From Burkholderia sp. 4M9327F10 (GTDB taxonomy: Bacteria > Pseudomonadota > Gammaproteobacteria > Burkholderiales > Burkholderiaceae), in NCBI RefSeq assembly GCF_005503145.1, contig NZ_SCNV01000032.1, forward strand, positions 32,752-96,751: 64,000 nt of DNA. Reading direction: 5' to 3'. A model generated the notes under the pieces. It was not told the origin of the DNA. It saw nothing but the letters and a program-made list of their open reading frames with translations, and did no database searches. This document shows, piece by piece, positions 62,500 through 64,000 of the stretch. Numbering within the stretch: the first letter of the stretch is position 1; each line of letters starts with the position of its first letter. The translations under genes and the position numbers were made by a program.

Positions 62500-62795
62500 T
62501 AGCACGTGCGCTCCGCAAGGGTAAGCAGACTTTGATCGTGGAGCTCTTTCGCTCCCGGTCGAGTCTGAGCCGCACACTCTCGCCGCCGAAGCGCTGAATT
62601 CCCAACAGCACCAATCACCATCCGCCTAGTGGCTTAAAATCTGCGCACGCATTTACCCCGTGCAACGAGCTTTCCGCTGCTCGCTCGAATCCTACGGTGC
62701 ACGCCGACGCGACTTGTCGCATTTTTTTTAATCTTTCACGAGCCCCGGTATGAAAAGAGGCGCGGCTTTGACGGCCAAGTGATTTCGGCACCTCT

Positions 62796-62963
62796 GAGGC
62801 GTGGAGCGCGAAGTGGGCGCCTGAACGTCGGCAGCCGCTGCGTGCGCGATATGGTGCCCGCGTGCTCGCCGTCATCGAACGCATGATGGTCGAGTATTTG
62901 CCGACTGTCGTGCTGTCAAGTCTACTCGGCAAGGCCTTGCGATATCGCTTGGATGTTCGTTAA
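62796..62963 (+). pseudogene. possible IS66 TnpC relic
   Basis: A 55-codon stretch ending in TAA reads EAWSAKWAPERRQPLRARYG, then VLAVIERMMVEYLPTVVLSS followed by LLGKALRYRLD. This is like the middle of IS66-family transposases (ERS-P-L..., then PKS-LGKAI-Y). The rest of the 62500-63058 gap shows no other gene. The match is short and judged by eye. Confidence 0.35.
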
Positions 62964-63058
62964 ACTGCCGCGCGCAACGACCGCACACTACTACACTTTA
63001 CTGCTGCCTTGGGCCATGCCAGGATTGACGCACGAAGAACCGACGAAGGAGCTTTGAA

Positions 63059-63481
63059 ATGGTCAACGGGGTAAATCCGAGCAAGATTTGGTCGCCCTTC
63101 GGTGCATTCTCGATGGCCGTCATCCAAGGCGAAGGACAGATCGTTCATCTGAAGGGGCAGGTGTCACTCGATCGACAAGGACAGATTGTCGGACAGGACA
63201 ACATGCGTGCTCAGGTTCGGAAAACCCTGGAGAATATTCGAGATGTTCTTGAGGCGATGGGCGGACAGATGGCCGATGTGATTTCGCTCGTCCATTACGC
63301 AACCGACATCGAGGCTTTCATGACTACCGGAGACATCCGCAAAGAATTCTTTTCTGCCTCTTATCCCGTCACGACGACCGTTCAGATCGAGCGTCTGTAC
63401 CATCCGGAATTGCTGATCGAAATTACTGCGACCGCAGAAATCCCCCGTTCTCGTTTTCGCCAGCCCCAGAGCAGCGCATGA
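63059..63481 (+). CDS. RidA/YjgF-family protein
   Basis: 140 aa, AAGGAG 8 bp before the ATG. RidA signatures are visible: KIWSPFGAFSMAVIQGEGQIVHLKGQ, VRKTLENIRDVLEAMGGQMADVISLVHYATD and FFSASYPVTTTVQIERLYHPELLIEITATAEI. It is a second member in this island, only distantly similar to the 57.7-kb one, and it likely hydrolyses the imine made by the flavoenzyme 560 bp upstream or by an upstream pathway step. Confidence 0.9.
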   Translation: MVNGVNPSKIWSPFGAFSMAVIQGEGQIVHLKGQVSLDRQGQIVGQDNMRAQVRKTLENIRDVLEAMGGQMADVISLVHYATDIEAFMTTGDIRKEFFSASYPVTTTVQIERLYHPELLIEITATAEIPRSRFRQPQSSA

Positions 63482-63658
63482 TCCTTGCCTCGCAACCACT
63501 ACAGCAGTAGACGGTTCCAGCACCAACGAGGCGTCGATGATTGATCGCCTACGTCCGATGGACATGCCCGATGTGGACGCTGCCTGAAGCTACGCCCCAG
63601 GCAGCGTGACGTGGCGCTTAGCTTGCGATGACACTATCCGCAGAGCGCCGAGAAGGCC

Positions 63659-63886
63659 TTACTCTTTTACCGGCACCATATAGTTCACGATGCTGCGGCC
63701 GCCGTCGATGTAGACGGTCTGACCCATGATGTACGATGCGTCATCGCTGGCTAGGAAGGACACCACGCTGGCGACTTCCGACGGCTCACCACAGCGACCA
63801 ATCGGTGTTCTCGCAAGAATGTTTCGGCGAGCAACATCACTCGACATTATGGAATTCGCCACGAGTTCGGTCAGAATCGTGCCCGG
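63659..63886 (-). pseudogene. SDR-family oxidoreductase, 5' part removed by an insertion
   Basis: The remaining C-terminal 75 residues read PGTILTELVANSIMSSDVAR, then TPIGRCGEPSEVASVVSFLA and SYIMGQTVYIDGGRSI, a typical ending of classical short-chain dehydrogenases. The frame is cut right at the PG motif, where the IS21-like terminus starts. The Rossmann motif and catalytic Tyr/Lys are therefore missing from the part seen. Confidence 0.85.
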
Positions 63887-63887
63887 G

Positions 63888-64000
63888 TGTTGATTTGCGC
63901 GGAATCCTGACCCACCCTACGCAGTAATTTGCATCGAATATTGACCCACGTAGAACACTGACCTGCTCGGCAACGGGCGGGGGAACGGAGTGATCGACGT
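63888..64000 (+). mobile_element. left end of an IS21-family element (runs off the window)
   Basis: It starts with TG and contains two 22-bp imperfect repeats (63894-63915 and 63928-63949; 17 of 22 identical, both ending TGACCCAC), the multiple terminal repeats typical of IS21-family ends. It inserts exactly where the SDR reading frame is lost. A start codon for the first transposase gene appears 100 bp in. Confidence 0.65.
63990..64000 (+). CDS. IstA-type transposase, first codons only
   Basis: A GTG preceded by GGGGGAACGGA opens the frame V-I-D-V, matching the usual start of IS21 IstA proteins (M/V-I-D-V-E-x-W). Only 11 bases are in the window, so the call depends on the terminal repeats next to it. 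Confidence 0.45.

Noticed and set aside
62615..62932. 105-codon leftward open frame
   Set aside because: Ser/Arg-rich; the opposite strand carries the IS66-like relic.

Overview
The window looks like a chromosomal segment of a Burkholderia-type betaproteobacterium (Burkholderia/Paraburkholderia/Caballeronia). It is GC-rich throughout, carries many divergent LysR-, AraC- and TetR-type regulator/target pairs, and holds a 2,2-dialkylglycine decarboxylase whose sequence I recognise as very close to Burkholderia cepacia DgdA. No rRNA, tRNA or CRISPR array was seen.

Layout. 0.4-8.2 kb: a CheV chemotaxis protein; a leftward DUF2946/TonB receptor/PepSY-protein operon that looks metal-related, probably copper; a 2-hydroxyacid dehydrogenase and a VOC protein, with a 31-bp repeat on both sides of the dehydrogenase. 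8.4-16.1 kb: an MFS transporter, an SGNH hydrolase, two small unknown genes, a carotenoid oxygenase divergent from its probable TetR regulator across an inverted repeat, and an HtrA-like protease. 16.2-25.5 kb: two OmpR-type two-component systems (one with a MipA protein) around the dgdR/dgdA locus, a LysE exporter and a MAPEG protein. 25.6-30.2 kb: a 31-residue membrane peptide coupled to a cysteine-less peroxiredoxin relative, then a bufferin operon (DUF2282 precursor, DUF692 MNIO enzyme, DUF2063 partner, DoxX protein) with an unrecognised gene inserted between the enzyme and its partner. 30.4-41.7 kb: AraC regulators, an EamA exporter, a Rieske oxygenase/DUF2817 peptidase/binding-protein operon, an orphan PAS kinase and a Tat-exported agmatine deiminase with a LysR partner.

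41.9-48.4 kb holds a membrane-lipid modification cluster: FAD oxidoreductase, DUF1365, two cyclopropane-synthase-like methyltransferases, a chalcone-isomerase-like protein, DUF2878 and DUF1295. From 48.8 kb the DNA is rearranged. A ferritin-like lipoprotein is fused in frame to the back half of an AraC regulator, and a lipocalin-like remnant abuts a headless LysR gene. Beyond them (51.2-54.3 kb) is the most unusual locus: a GH25 muramidase translationally coupled to a secreted caspase-like protease that ends in a second, apparently catalytically altered GH25-like domain.

55.2-64.0 kb is accessory DNA: transposase relics, an unknown protein, and an amino-acid catabolic set (transsulfuration-type PLP enzyme, two RidA proteins, a branched-chain-type binding protein, a LysR regulator, a D-amino-acid-oxidase-like flavoenzyme). 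It ends in an SDR gene cut by what looks like the left end of an IS21-family element that runs off the window.

All functional statements rest on family recognition by eye; no database search was run.
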